Origin: Spartinivicinus marinus
GTDB taxonomy: Bacteria; Pseudomonadota; Gammaproteobacteria; Pseudomonadales; Zooshikellaceae
Reading direction: 5' to 3'
DNA: 64,000 nt
Assembly (NCBI RefSeq): GCF_026309355.1
Contig: NZ_JAPJZK010000001.1
Location: 1,942,501 to 2,006,500, forward strand
Shown piece by piece: positions 8,449 through 16,679 of the stretch. Each line of letters starts with the position of its first letter. The first letter of the stretch is position 1. A model generated the notes under the pieces. That model did no database searches, had not been told where the DNA came from, and was given only the letters and a program-made list of their open reading frames with translations. The translations under genes were made by a program, and so were the position numbers.

Positions 8449-9012
8449 CTATCCCCGGCCAACTGCACTTTGATCGATTATAGATTGCAGCCTGGCTCTC
8501 ATCCCAGGATCACGGGTTAAGGATAAGCCACGACGAGCTAGCTGCTCTGCTTGTGCATAATTTTGCTGGCTAAGCCGAATTGACGCTAACTCGTAATAGA
8601 CTTCTGGATCATTTGGTGCAACTCGCAGCGCTCTTTCTAAAGTGGCTGCAGCTGCTTCTAAATCACCACTAGCACGCTGCTCTAGAGCCCGATCAATTAA
8701 TCGACGAGCAGCGGGATTGTTGCTCACTCCAGAGTCTGGGTAATCAGGTGTTACATAAGCATATTGATCTTGATTTTCTTGGCGAGGTTGAGTCACTACC
8801 TGAGGCTGACGATATTCAGGACGAGCAGCAGGGGCCGGAGCAACATCCACCACTTCAGGCCGCATATCCCGACCAGGGTCTTGTGATGATGGAATATATG
8901 CGTGCTGTACACAGCCAGTTAATACAGCCAGCATTCCGCCAATAATTGCTGGTTTAAACCACGATGTTTTAAGCTGAAACTGAAATATGCTTGTTTGTTG
9001 AAACACTATCAT
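8449..9012 (-). CDS. lpoP: TPR lipoprotein, LpoP-like activator of PBP1B
   Basis: A lipoprotein signal (GGMLAVLTGC) is followed by a Pro/Gln-rich linker and tetratricopeptide helices from about residue 100 (ARRLIDRALEQRASGDLEAAAATLERALRVAPNDPEVYYELA in outline). The gene starts 9 bp after mrcB on the same strand, with GGGGG before the ATG. In Pseudomonas the TPR lipoprotein LpoP is encoded next to the PBP1B gene and activates that synthase from the outer membrane. Identity with LpoP is inferred from gene order, lipobox and fold; sequence identity was not measured. Confidence 0.75.
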   Translation of the reverse strand: MIVFQQTSIFQFQLKTSWFKPAIIGGMLAVLTGCVQHAYIPSSQDPGRDMRPEVVDVAPAPAARPEYRQPQVVTQPRQENQDQYAYVTPDYPDSGVSNNPAARRLIDRALEQRASGDLEAAAATLERALRVAPNDPEVYYELASIRLSQQNYAQAEQLARRGLSLTRDPGMRARLQSIIDQSAVGRG

Positions 9013-9021
9013 TGCCCCCGA

Positions 9022-11382
9022 CTAGCGAAACAGAGTTCTGAACCAATCTACCACCTTAGACCCTCTCCTTTGAGGTTGGTGACGAATAATGCAGGAAGAT
9101 TCTTCCTGAGGCTCAGAGCCTTTAATAAATGGTAAGTAACGTGCACCTGCACAAGACTCATTGGCAAGCATGCCACTAATTTCATCTACCCATACATAAC
9201 GAACCTGGTCAGGCACTTTTGGTCGCAGTGACTTAGGGTTTACATTAAACATAAAGTCTGTCCAAACCCTTAATGCACCACTACTACCTGTTACTGGTGT
9301 TGGTTTATTATCATCATGCCCCATCCAGACAACTGCTAAGTAGTCCTCAGAATAGCCAGCAAACCAACTATCTCTTTGCTCATTACTGGTGCCAGTTTTA
9401 CCTGCAACACGCACTTTGTTGTTTAACAACCGGTAGGCTCTTCTACCAGTTCCCTCTCGCATAACCTCTTGCATTGCATATTGTAGTAGGTGTACATATT
9501 CACTAGGAATAACTTGCTGTATAGCCAGCGGGTAACGCTGCAGTGGTTTGCCTTCAGCATCCAAAACAGCTCGTATCGTCCTGAGTGGTACTTTAAAGCC
9601 CCCCCCTGCTAGAGTTTGATAAACAGTAGCTACATCCACAGGCGACATGGCTACAGCACCTAACAGTGAAGAGGGATAGGCAGGAAACTCCTGATCAGCC
9701 CCCATTATTTTAAGTAACTGTAGTATTTTTTCCACGCCTACAGTCAGCCCTATATTCGCTGTTGCCAAGTTATAGGATTTAGCCAAAGCCTCATGTAAGG
9801 GCACTGCACCATGGCTTTTATGATCAAAGTTGTTTGGCTCCCACAACTGACCATCCTGAGTTTTAATGCTGACTTTGCTGTCATCCACAAAAGTAGCCAA
9901 AGTATACTGTTCAGGTTGTGTCAGCGCAGATAAGAACACTACTGGCTTAATTAAAGAGCCAATATGGCGCTGGGCATCTACTGCTCGGTTAAATCCTGTA
10001 TAACCTGCCTTACGATCACCAATTACTGCCAGCACATCACCGCTACCTGGTGCTGTAACCACCATAGCACCTTGTAACGCTTTATGCTTTTCATTAGATT
10101 TTCTGATTTTTTTCAGGGTTTCAGTCAGGCTTTTTTGAGCTTGCTGCTGAACGATAGGGTCGAGGTTTGTAAAGATTCTCAGCCCTTGAGAAGTTAGGTT
10201 ATCTTCATCATAGTCACGCTTTAACTGTCTTTTAACCAGGTCAAGGTAAGCATAATAGTGGTTCATTTGTACCTTGCTATGCTTCACCACGCCTAAAGGT
10301 TTCTGCTTAGCCTGGTTTGCTTCCTGCTCAGTAATTACCCCTTGTTGCGCCATTACTTTTAGCACCAGGTTACGACGCTTAAGGGCATTTTTAGGTTTAC
10401 GGCGGGGGTTGTATTGAGAAGGACCTTTAATCATGCCAACTAACAGAGCAACCTTCTCAACTGACAGCTCATTAATAGGCTGACCGAAAAAAAACTGGCT
10501 GGCTAAGCCAAATCCATGAATAGCGCGATTACCTTGCTGACCTAAAAACACTTCGTTGATATAAGTTTCGAGTATTTCATCTTTGTCGTAATGAAAATCT
10601 AATAAACCAGCCATAATAGCTTCATTGGCTTTTCTTTTCAGGCTACGCTCATTCGACAAATATAAATTTTTTACTAACTGTTGAGTTAAAGTTGATCCAC
10701 CTTGAACAGCTCTTCCTGTTTTAAAATTGATATAAAATGCTCTAATAATTGACTTGGGTGACACGCCCCAATGGTCATAATAATTTCTGTCTTCTACCGC
10801 TAATAAAGTAGGAATAAAAGTTTCAGGTAACTGATCCAATTTGGTTAACAAGCGGTCTTCATTTGAGGCAGGGTAAATGCCACCAATTAACTGTGGCTCT
10901 AGGCGTGCTAAAGCTTCTTGGCCCGTTTGATCTACTACCTTTTTAATTTGTTTATTTTGAAAAGTAATTTTTAGCAGAGCTGACTCTTCATAGCCATCAT
11001 CAAACTGAAACCCTCTGGTTTTTACAGTGACTGTATTGCCTTTTTGATGGAACTGTCCCGCACGCTCAACATAGCTAACAGGCTGATAACCAAGCTGATC
11101 CAGCTGTTGCGTCAGCTGCTTCGCGTTAATTCTTCTAGTGGAGAATAACTCCAATGGCTGAGCATAGACTTTTGCAGGAATTGCCCACTTTTTGCCTTCA
11201 AACCTGTCTGTTACTTCAATATCTAGCTTGCTGGCATAACCGGCAAATAGAACACCACCAATGACTAACAACACAGCTGTTAGCTTAAATAGCTTCTTCC
11301 AAAAGCCTCCTTTTTTGGCCTTTCCATTTGACTTCTTACTTTTGTTGGCTGGCTGCCTGCCAGTGCGAATACGTTCAGTCAT
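9022..11382 (-). CDS. mrcB: Penicillin-binding protein 1B, bifunctional transglycosylase/transpeptidase
   Basis: This class A PBP polymerises and cross-links peptidoglycan. The 786-aa protein has a cytoplasmic basic tail, one membrane anchor (about 31-50), the UB2H region, a GT51 domain with EDRNYY (Glu197), GGSTLTQQLVKN and the second Glu in NEVFLG (Glu277). The transpeptidase has SLIK (Ser476), SYN (536-538) and KTGT (662-665), all intact. Length and order match PBP1B rather than PBP1A. The LpoP-like lipoprotein gene follows immediately, so enzyme and activator are probably co-expressed. Confidence 0.96.
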   Translation of the reverse strand: MTERIRTGRQPANKSKKSNGKAKKGGFWKKLFKLTAVLLVIGGVLFAGYASKLDIEVTDRFEGKKWAIPAKVYAQPLELFSTRRINAKQLTQQLDQLGYQPVSYVERAGQFHQKGNTVTVKTRGFQFDDGYEESALLKITFQNKQIKKVVDQTGQEALARLEPQLIGGIYPASNEDRLLTKLDQLPETFIPTLLAVEDRNYYDHWGVSPKSIIRAFYINFKTGRAVQGGSTLTQQLVKNLYLSNERSLKRKANEAIMAGLLDFHYDKDEILETYINEVFLGQQGNRAIHGFGLASQFFFGQPINELSVEKVALLVGMIKGPSQYNPRRKPKNALKRRNLVLKVMAQQGVITEQEANQAKQKPLGVVKHSKVQMNHYYAYLDLVKRQLKRDYDEDNLTSQGLRIFTNLDPIVQQQAQKSLTETLKKIRKSNEKHKALQGAMVVTAPGSGDVLAVIGDRKAGYTGFNRAVDAQRHIGSLIKPVVFLSALTQPEQYTLATFVDDSKVSIKTQDGQLWEPNNFDHKSHGAVPLHEALAKSYNLATANIGLTVGVEKILQLLKIMGADQEFPAYPSSLLGAVAMSPVDVATVYQTLAGGGFKVPLRTIRAVLDAEGKPLQRYPLAIQQVIPSEYVHLLQYAMQEVMREGTGRRAYRLLNNKVRVAGKTGTSNEQRDSWFAGYSEDYLAVVWMGHDDNKPTPVTGSSGALRVWTDFMFNVNPKSLRPKVPDQVRYVWVDEISGMLANESCAGARYLPFIKGSEPQEESSCIIRHQPQRRGSKVVDWFRTLFR

Positions 11383-11979
11383 GTGTTTATGTTTTTTCCT
11401 AAAGACCGTCAGACTGCAATCAGATATTAATGCTTAGAAGCTTTTCGATAGCTCAGATACTTTACTGGCTAATTTGTCAGCACAATAAACGAGTCTAGTT
11501 ATGCTGATAATAAGGTTTGTTACTTACATGATATGTTTGGTTCACATAACACCCTGGCTACTCACTACTTCAAAGCGAAGCACTTATATTTTTCTTGCGT
11601 CAGTTGTCTTACAAAATAGTTGGCTAAAGTGTATTCGATTAGGCTGCTGATTTTCAGAGCAAACCAACAATTTGAGGGAAATTTCTCACTTTTTAAGTGT
11701 ACGGCAACTAGTGGTAGTCCTCTTAGAGAGGCTTTTAGACTGGCTATCAAAAAAGACCAAGGCTGAAAACTCAACAGGTTTACACTGATATGTAACTGAG
11801 TCACATCAAGCGATGCCCAGACCATACAATAAAAATTTAGCCGAGTTTCTGATCAATTATCATACAAGGCACAATAATCAGCTATTATTTATATCAAGGT
11901 GGCAAACTCGATGATGAATGATATGAAGTTTTGTTGTCACCTGAGCAACTTGGTATTTTCAGAGGGCAAGGACTCGAAG
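11383..11979. other. 597-bp stretch upstream of mrcB with a doubtful ORF
   Basis: An 86-codon frame on the minus strand (11565-11825) could encode a Ser/Leu-rich peptide ending YKCFALK. It has no recognised domain, no convincing ribosome-binding site and no operon partner, so it may be part of a decayed repeat. The rest is AT-rich promoter DNA for the TfoX-type gene and for mrcB. Confidence 0.35.
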
Positions 11980-12255
11980 ATGGCAACAGATTTAATCGAG
12001 CTGAAAAACCTAGGGAAAACATCCGTTCAATGGCTTAATGCCGTTGGCATTAGAGACCGCGAAACACTAGAGCAAATTGGTGCCGTGGAAGCCTATTGCA
12101 AAATTAAAACACGCGGATTCAAAGTATCTAAAGTGTTGTTATATGCACTAGAAGGTGCTCTACTCAATGCGCACTGGAACCAGCTTGACCCGTCATTAAA
12201 AGAAAGGTTGATACGGGAAGCAGAGGCCAAAGAACCCAGTGCAGTCAGCCAGTAA
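11980..12255 (+). CDS. TfoX C-terminal-domain protein
   Basis: The 91-aa product consists of a stand-alone TfoX C-terminal domain: IELKNLGKTSVQWLNAVGI, then LEQIGAVEAYCKIK and LLYALEGALLNAHWNQL. This fold contains helix-hairpin-helix-like helices. Full-length TfoX regulates competence, while the role of the isolated domain is unknown. The frame opens at 11899, but ATG 11980 is preferred because AAGGA lies 7 nt before it and the domain starts there. It precedes the cyclic-nucleotide-binding gene, a pairing I recall from the P. aeruginosa region upstream of prrF. Confidence 0.8.
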   Translation: MATDLIELKNLGKTSVQWLNAVGIRDRETLEQIGAVEAYCKIKTRGFKVSKVLLYALEGALLNAHWNQLDPSLKERLIREAEAKEPSAVSQ

Positions 12256-12287
12256 ACATGGCTTATTGTTAATTTAAGGCTACAACC

Positions 12288-13106
12288 ATGTACTTGGTGG
12301 GAGAGCAATTCCCCTATATCAGTGAAGTCATTTCAGAGCTGCAGCTAATCCCTGCCCAGCTTGTTAATGGACTGCCCAGCGAGGCAGCCAATATCTATTT
12401 AGACTCCGTTGCTGACCTTTATACTCAGCATGATCCTGACCAAGTTTTTTTAATTTGCGAGGGAAAGCTCGCAGGTTCGATTAATCAGCGTGAAGTTTTT
12501 TACATGCAAGAGGGTGACATCGTCGGGTTAAGACAAGGCTTTAACCTGCCAAAATGTAAATACAGCAGTAAAGACCCTATTGAGCTGATTCCTTATGATC
12601 GCAAGGCTTTTTTTGAACACATTCAGGCCGACCCAGCCAGACAGACTTTGCTTACTAAATATCTGGTTGGTTATGCAGCTGTATTAGCTGATGGGTTATC
12701 TCGACTCACCCCATATAGTGATAAACCTGCAACTGGTTTTCTCCAAGCAAAAGCAGGAGACACTATTATTAGTGAAGGTGAGCAAGCCGACCACGTTTTT
12801 ATCTTGATGACAGGACGCGCCGAAGTTTATGTACGTGGAGTAAAAGTAGGCAACATTTATCAGGATGAGATCTTTGGTGCCATGGCTATGTTTACTCAAG
12901 AAAAACGCTCAGCAACTGTGATCGCCAAAGATGACTGCACCCTAACGGCCGTACCTAAAGACCAGTTTATTAACCTCATTCAAACTCATCCCAGGGTTTG
13001 CCTTAACCTGATGGAAAATATGGCCAGGCGAATCAACGCACTCAACCAAAAACTAGTTTCACCAGACTCAAATGACTCTGCCAGCTCGGTTGGGATAATG
13101 AGCTAA
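12288..13106 (+). CDS. Cyclic-nucleotide-binding protein (CbpA-like)
   Basis: The 272-aa protein has a cNMP-binding domain in its C-terminal half (about 140-255): KAGDTIISEGEQADHVFILMTGRAEVY, DEIFGAMAMFTQEKRSATV, with the ligand-binding Glu and Arg of the phosphate cassette present. The N-terminal half looks like a second, degenerate copy. There is no helix-turn-helix, so it is not a CRP-type regulator. In P. aeruginosa a cAMP-binding protein gene precedes prrF1-prrF2, and here the gene likewise precedes the two sRNAs. Orthology with CbpA is inferred from this context. Confidence 0.8.
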   Translation: MYLVGEQFPYISEVISELQLIPAQLVNGLPSEAANIYLDSVADLYTQHDPDQVFLICEGKLAGSINQREVFYMQEGDIVGLRQGFNLPKCKYSSKDPIELIPYDRKAFFEHIQADPARQTLLTKYLVGYAAVLADGLSRLTPYSDKPATGFLQAKAGDTIISEGEQADHVFILMTGRAEVYVRGVKVGNIYQDEIFGAMAMFTQEKRSATVIAKDDCTLTAVPKDQFINLIQTHPRVCLNLMENMARRINALNQKLVSPDSNDSASSVGIMS

Positions 13107-13183
13107 TCATTAAGCGTTAGACAGACACAACCTTCTTACATACACAATAATTCTTTGCGGCAGGGAAATATTTAAAATAGATA

Positions 13184-13220
13184 TTGACAATGCAAATGAT
13201 AACAATTATCATTTGCATTG
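13184..13220 (+). promoter_or_regulatory. Promoter with Fur box for sRNA 1
   Basis: TTGACA (13184-13189), a 17-bp spacer and TATCAT (13207-13212) form a strong sigma-70 promoter. A 33-bp palindrome (13188-13220; 15-bp arms around CAA, core AATGATAACAATTATCATT) overlaps it from the -35 to past the -10 and fits the Fur consensus. Iron-loaded Fur should repress it tightly. Confidence 0.9.
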
Positions 13221-13343
13221 TTGTCGTTGCACAACAGATTTAATCTGTCGATACCTCTTCTGTAGGAAGTTGCTATATACAGGTTATCTCCTCATCAGGC
13301 TAATCACAGACTTTTGCCACTCTATTGAGAGTGGCTTTTTTTT
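13219..13343 (+). ncRNA. prrF1: PrrF1-like iron-responsive small RNA
   Basis: A transcript of about 125 nt is predicted from the Fur-controlled promoter to an 8-bp terminator stem with eight T residues. The 5' part folds into small hairpins (TGTTGT/ACAACA, CAGATT/AATCTG). The 30-nt segment 13278-13307, containing CTCCTCATCAGGCTAATC, is repeated exactly in the second RNA at 13517-13546. This matches the tandem PrrF1/PrrF2 design of Pseudomonas, where the shared core represses mRNAs for iron-using proteins, and the neighbouring genes agree. A 79-codon frame over the region looks spurious. Confidence 0.82.
13316..13343 (+). terminator. Terminator of sRNA 1
   Basis: GCCACTCT pairs with AGAGTGGC across ATTG, followed by eight T residues. 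This is a textbook intrinsic terminator. Confidence 0.93.
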
Positions 13344-13390
13344 GCCTGTCATTCAGCTTTTTAATGCACTAACTTCTCTCACTCTCAATA

Positions 13391-13446
13391 TGCAAATAAA
13401 AATAATTATCATTTGTGTTGACATTTATAAGCTACTTTCCTATTCT
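13391..13446 (+). promoter_or_regulatory. Promoter with Fur box for sRNA 2
   Basis: TTGACA (13418-13423), a 17-bp spacer and TATTCT (13441-13446) form a promoter. The A/T-rich imperfect palindrome at 13391-13415 (AATAATTATCATTTG on its right) resembles a Fur site placed just upstream of the -35. It is weaker and positioned differently from the first box, so the two RNAs may respond to different iron levels. Confidence 0.8.
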
Positions 13447-13452
13447 GTTTAA

Positions 13453-13580
13453 CAGTTGCCACAGGCAACTCTGATAACAACTGTAAGACGTTTACCTGGC
13501 AGTTAAACAGCTTTTTTACAGGTTATCTCCTCATCAGGCTAATCACGGTTCTAAGGCTACCTTTTGGTAGCCTTTTTTTT
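13453..13580 (+). ncRNA. prrF2: PrrF2-like iron-responsive small RNA
   Basis: The second tandem sRNA runs from its own Fur-linked promoter to a terminator at 13555-13580. It carries the same 30-nt core (13517-13546) as sRNA 1 but an unrelated 5' half. That half has AGTTGCC/GGCAACT and a longer CTGTTTAAC/GTTAAACAG stem followed by six T residues just before the core, so a short RNA lacking the core is possible. Duplication with only the core and terminator architecture kept points to selection on the core as the target-pairing region. Confidence 0.8.
13555..13580 (+). terminator. Terminator of sRNA 2
   Basis: GGCTACC pairs with GGTAGCC across TTTT, followed by eight T residues. Confidence 0.93.
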
Positions 13581-13824
13581 GTGCCGTGACTTTTCAATTC
13601 CCTTCCTCATCTAATTAATCACAGATTATTTACGACCTACGTCACCTTTTATAATGAATATTCACATAGGTGCATTAATTTCTTAATCAAATGCTTAATT
13701 TCACTGAAATAAATCAAATCTACTGATATGTTTAAAATAGGTTAAATAATAAACAAGTCGTCTGTTTTTGTAGTGTGACTTTTTTAGTTATATCTTATGT
13801 CGCTATTTAGCTAGCAGGGCACCA

Positions 13825-15288
13825 ATGATAAACACCAAAAAGGGAACTAGTCGTCTTTTTATAGGCTTATTTACATTAAGTCTGGCGGGACATGTAGCTG
13901 CTAGCTCCAGTTCGCTTACCAAACTGAACCAGTCTGTCTCGACAATTAGCCAACAGAAGCAGTCTACACAGCACATCAAACAAGTTTCACAAATAAAACC
14001 CGTTCACAAAAAATCTCTTGGCTTTGTGTACTATCTAATTGGCCAGTTTTATCAAGCTGACCAGCACCCTCAAACAGCCTGCGATTGGTTTCAAAAGTCA
14101 GCCGAACTGGCAGCACTAGAAGGGCAGTATGAATCTGCCCGCTGTATTGCTCCACACAATACGGCAAAAGCGGTATCAATGCTTAGGCAGTCAGCTCAAC
14201 AAGGCTTGGCTGAAAGCCAGGTTTTATTAGGTGAGTGGTATTGGTTCGGCAATATACTACAAAAAGATTATAACCAAGCCCTTTACTGGTTTAATCAAGC
14301 AGCTGCTAAAAAATACCCCAAGGCGATAAATAACCTAGGCATGATGCACCAGCTTGGCCAAGGCGTTGATAAAAATCTGACACAAGCCCTTAGCTATTAT
14401 CAGACTGCAGCTCAATTAGGTCATGCTGCAGCCGAAAATAACCTAGGTTATATGTACGCAACTGGCCTTGGTGTAAAGCAAGATAAAACAGTTGCAGCAC
14501 AATGGTATAAAAAAGCAGCCAAAAAAGATCATCCTGCCGCCTTAAATAACCTAGCCAAAGCTTACTTAATCGGCGATGGTGTAGCCCAAAATCCTAAAAA
14601 AGCTACATATTGGTATCAACGTGCCATTAAAAAAGGCAACAAGTATGCACAATACCGCCTTGGTATTTTGCTGATACAAGGCGAAAAAGTACCCAAAGAC
14701 AGCAAACGTGGTATTTACCTAGTCAGCCAGGCGGCACTACAAAATCACGTCAATGCCCAGTTAGTATTAGGCTCTTATTATCAACAATTTGAAGACCAAC
14801 ACAGCCAGTCACTTTACTGGTTTGAGCAAGCAGCCAAGCAAGGAAGTAAAATTGCCATGGTTAGAGCAGCAGAGCTAATGCTAGAACCTGAAAGTAGATT
14901 ATTTAACCAAGACCAAGCAGTGTTATGGTTAAAAGAGGCTGCTTATAAAGGTGACGCTAGCGCTTATAAGCAGCTGAGCGATGTTTTTCTGAGTAATCAA
15001 AGCCAGCTATTCAATTTACATGAAGGTGTATTCTGGCTGAGCCATGCTGCCAATAATGGAGATAGGATTGCCCAATGGCAGCTTGGTATGCATTATGAGC
15101 TGGGTAATGGAATTGCGAAGGATCAAACTAGGGCTGCCATGTGGTATTGGGAAGCAGCCAAGCAAGGAGTGAAAACAGCTCAGCTAAAACTCGCAGAAAT
15201 GTACCAGCAAGGCCGAGGGGTAAGTCACAATCAGCAGTTAGCTAATTACTGGTATAACCACGCTTCTGAACAAGCTTCCATCAACTAG
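13825..15288 (+). CDS. Secreted Sel1-repeat protein
   Basis: A signal peptide (ending near AGHVAASS) is followed by a run of Sel1-like repeats of about 36 residues through most of the 487-aa protein. Typical units are QALSYYQTAAQLGHAAAENNLG, YMYATGLGVKQDKTVAAQWY and AAMWYWEAAKQGVKTAQ. Sel1 repeats form alpha-solenoids that bind partner proteins. No catalytic domain is seen, so a periplasmic scaffold or envelope role is likely but unproven. It lies between the PrrF-like RNAs and tRNA-Lys. About 240 bp of AT-rich DNA with no recognised Fur site precedes it. Confidence 0.8.
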   Translation: MINTKKGTSRLFIGLFTLSLAGHVAASSSSLTKLNQSVSTISQQKQSTQHIKQVSQIKPVHKKSLGFVYYLIGQFYQADQHPQTACDWFQKSAELAALEGQYESARCIAPHNTAKAVSMLRQSAQQGLAESQVLLGEWYWFGNILQKDYNQALYWFNQAAAKKYPKAINNLGMMHQLGQGVDKNLTQALSYYQTAAQLGHAAAENNLGYMYATGLGVKQDKTVAAQWYKKAAKKDHPAALNNLAKAYLIGDGVAQNPKKATYWYQRAIKKGNKYAQYRLGILLIQGEKVPKDSKRGIYLVSQAALQNHVNAQLVLGSYYQQFEDQHSQSLYWFEQAAKQGSKIAMVRAAELMLEPESRLFNQDQAVLWLKEAAYKGDASAYKQLSDVFLSNQSQLFNLHEGVFWLSHAANNGDRIAQWQLGMHYELGNGIAKDQTRAAMWYWEAAKQGVKTAQLKLAEMYQQGRGVSHNQQLANYWYNHASEQASIN

Positions 15289-15388
15289 CATTTACACAAA
15301 GTTAGTACCGAATAAACTTAGGTTAAGCTGTGAATACAAAAAGGTGTTGACCAGGCGTAATTTAGAATAAAACAAGATGGGAGAAAAA

Positions 15389-15464
15389 TGGTGGGTCGTG
15401 CTGGACTCGAACCAGCGACCAATTGGTTAAAAGCCAACTGCTCTACCAACTGAGCTAACGACCC
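15389..15464 (-). tRNA. tRNA-Lys (UUU)
   Basis: The reverse strand gives a 76-nt cloverleaf starting GGGTCGTTAGCTCAGTTGG and ending in an encoded CCA. The anticodon loop CTTTTAA gives UUU. The acceptor stem GGGTCGT/ACGACCC and T-loop GGTTCGAGTCC are intact. Confidence 0.97.
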
Positions 15465-15565
15465 TTGATGGGCGCGCTATATTACTAAACTTTTAAAAAA
15501 TTACAACCCCTATCTTTCACTCTCTTTTATCCTATGTGGAGAGAATAAGTTTTTTAACAATGAGG

Positions 15566-16489
15566 TTAGCCACAGTCAGGACGATTAGTATCTGCTTTTG
15601 GCGTGCGCCATAGCCAGTCTCCCCACGGTTCTACTCCTTTATACCAAGGTGCACTTGTACTCCGTTTATTATTGCTGACCTCTGGCAGCTGCTCTTCATT
15701 TGCTTCAATAAATATTACACTAGCCACGTTTACATTTGGGGCAAGCCACTGAACAAATTGGGGGGAGCCTACGTCTTTCCTGGCATGAAATGAGCCAGTG
15801 ATTATTACTTTCACTCCACTTTTCATACCATCGCTGAGTTTAACAGCCTCTTCAGCCAGCTTCTTATCTCGAGCTTGTTGAATATTCACCATTGCAACCA
15901 AAGACTTCTGATCTATTTTATTGCAGTGAGCTTCTTCTATTCTCTTCGCTAAGGGTTCTCTAATAGCACCAATGTACGGGCCTTCTGCTTTAGGCTTAGT
16001 AGAACTGTGATATAACGCCATTATTTGCTTCCTGGTAATATTACCCGCCTTGAGTGGTATATTATTTTTAATAGCCAGCCACATCATTGGCCCATAAAAA
16101 TCCCACTGCCAGCCTTTTATCTGTTGCCACTCTAACCAGTTATATAGTTCTGTTTGTGAATTGACTTTGCCATAAGCCCCATCGATTTTTGCTTGCTGAT
16201 CAGAGTTAAGCATTTCCATTACCACTCCGGCCAACTCCCCTTTTGCCTGCAAATACTCAAGTATGGCTAACTGATGCTGATGATGAACGGGGTTATCATG
16301 CGCTTCACCTAAATACAAAACATCAACTTCAGGCAGTTTTTTTAATAGGTCTGCTTCTGTAATCAGCTGTGAATTTTGTTGTTGCCAAATAGGCTTTTCA
16401 GATTGCTTTTCGACAGTTGCCGCACAGCCAGAAATGACACTATAAAAGCAAAATAACCAAGACAATTTTAGTAGTTTACTCACTATCAA
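15566..16489 (-). CDS. ChaN/PhuW-family haem-binding lipoprotein
   Basis: The 307-aa product has a lipoprotein signal (CFYSVISGC) followed by a ChaN (DUF399) domain: VDVLYLGEAHDNPVHHQHQLAILEYL, VVMEMLNSDQQAKID, WQWDFYGPMMWLA, ITGSFHARKDVGSPQ. The family binds haem at an iron-regulated outer-membrane site. PhuW of P. aeruginosa, at the end of the phu operon, is the likely counterpart. It follows hmuV on the same strand but is separated by 190 bp containing a palindromic repeat, so it may be transcribed less than the genes before it. Confidence 0.85.
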   Translation of the reverse strand: MIVSKLLKLSWLFCFYSVISGCAATVEKQSEKPIWQQQNSQLITEADLLKKLPEVDVLYLGEAHDNPVHHQHQLAILEYLQAKGELAGVVMEMLNSDQQAKIDGAYGKVNSQTELYNWLEWQQIKGWQWDFYGPMMWLAIKNNIPLKAGNITRKQIMALYHSSTKPKAEGPYIGAIREPLAKRIEEAHCNKIDQKSLVAMVNIQQARDKKLAEEAVKLSDGMKSGVKVIITGSFHARKDVGSPQFVQWLAPNVNVASVIFIEANEEQLPEVSNNKRSTSAPWYKGVEPWGDWLWRTPKADTNRPDCG

Positions 16490-16527
16490 AACCCTTCTAT
16501 ATAGCTAGCAAACTGCGAATATGCTAA

Positions 16528-16622
16528 GGCTAGATGGATGATACAGAGTCTTATGAGACATGAATGCCGATTAGAGCATCCAGGGGTGGATTTACTGCGT
16601 GCTCTGTATCGTTCATGTAGCC
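16528..16622. repeat. Palindromic repeat, family 2, copy 1
   Basis: This 95-bp element has 22-bp imperfect terminal inverted repeats (GGCTAGATGGATGATACAG... / ...CTGTATCGTTCATGTAGCC) and an inner hairpin around CCGATTAGAGCATCCAGGG. It is a direct-orientation partner of the copy at 21449-21547. Differences between copies within the stems are compensated. Confidence 0.85.
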
Positions 16623-16679
16623 TTACACACAGTTTCCACAGTTATCCCATTCAAACACTAATCTTATAATACTTCCTCT

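Noticed and set aside
11565-11825. 86-codon minus-strand frame as a real gene
   Set aside because: No domain, weak start and no partner genes. Kept only as a note in the spacer entry.
13213-13452. 79-codon plus-strand frame across the first small RNA
   Set aside because: It begins inside the Fur box, runs through the sRNA terminator and has no ribosome-binding site. The promoter-core-terminator structure and the duplicate RNA explain the region better.
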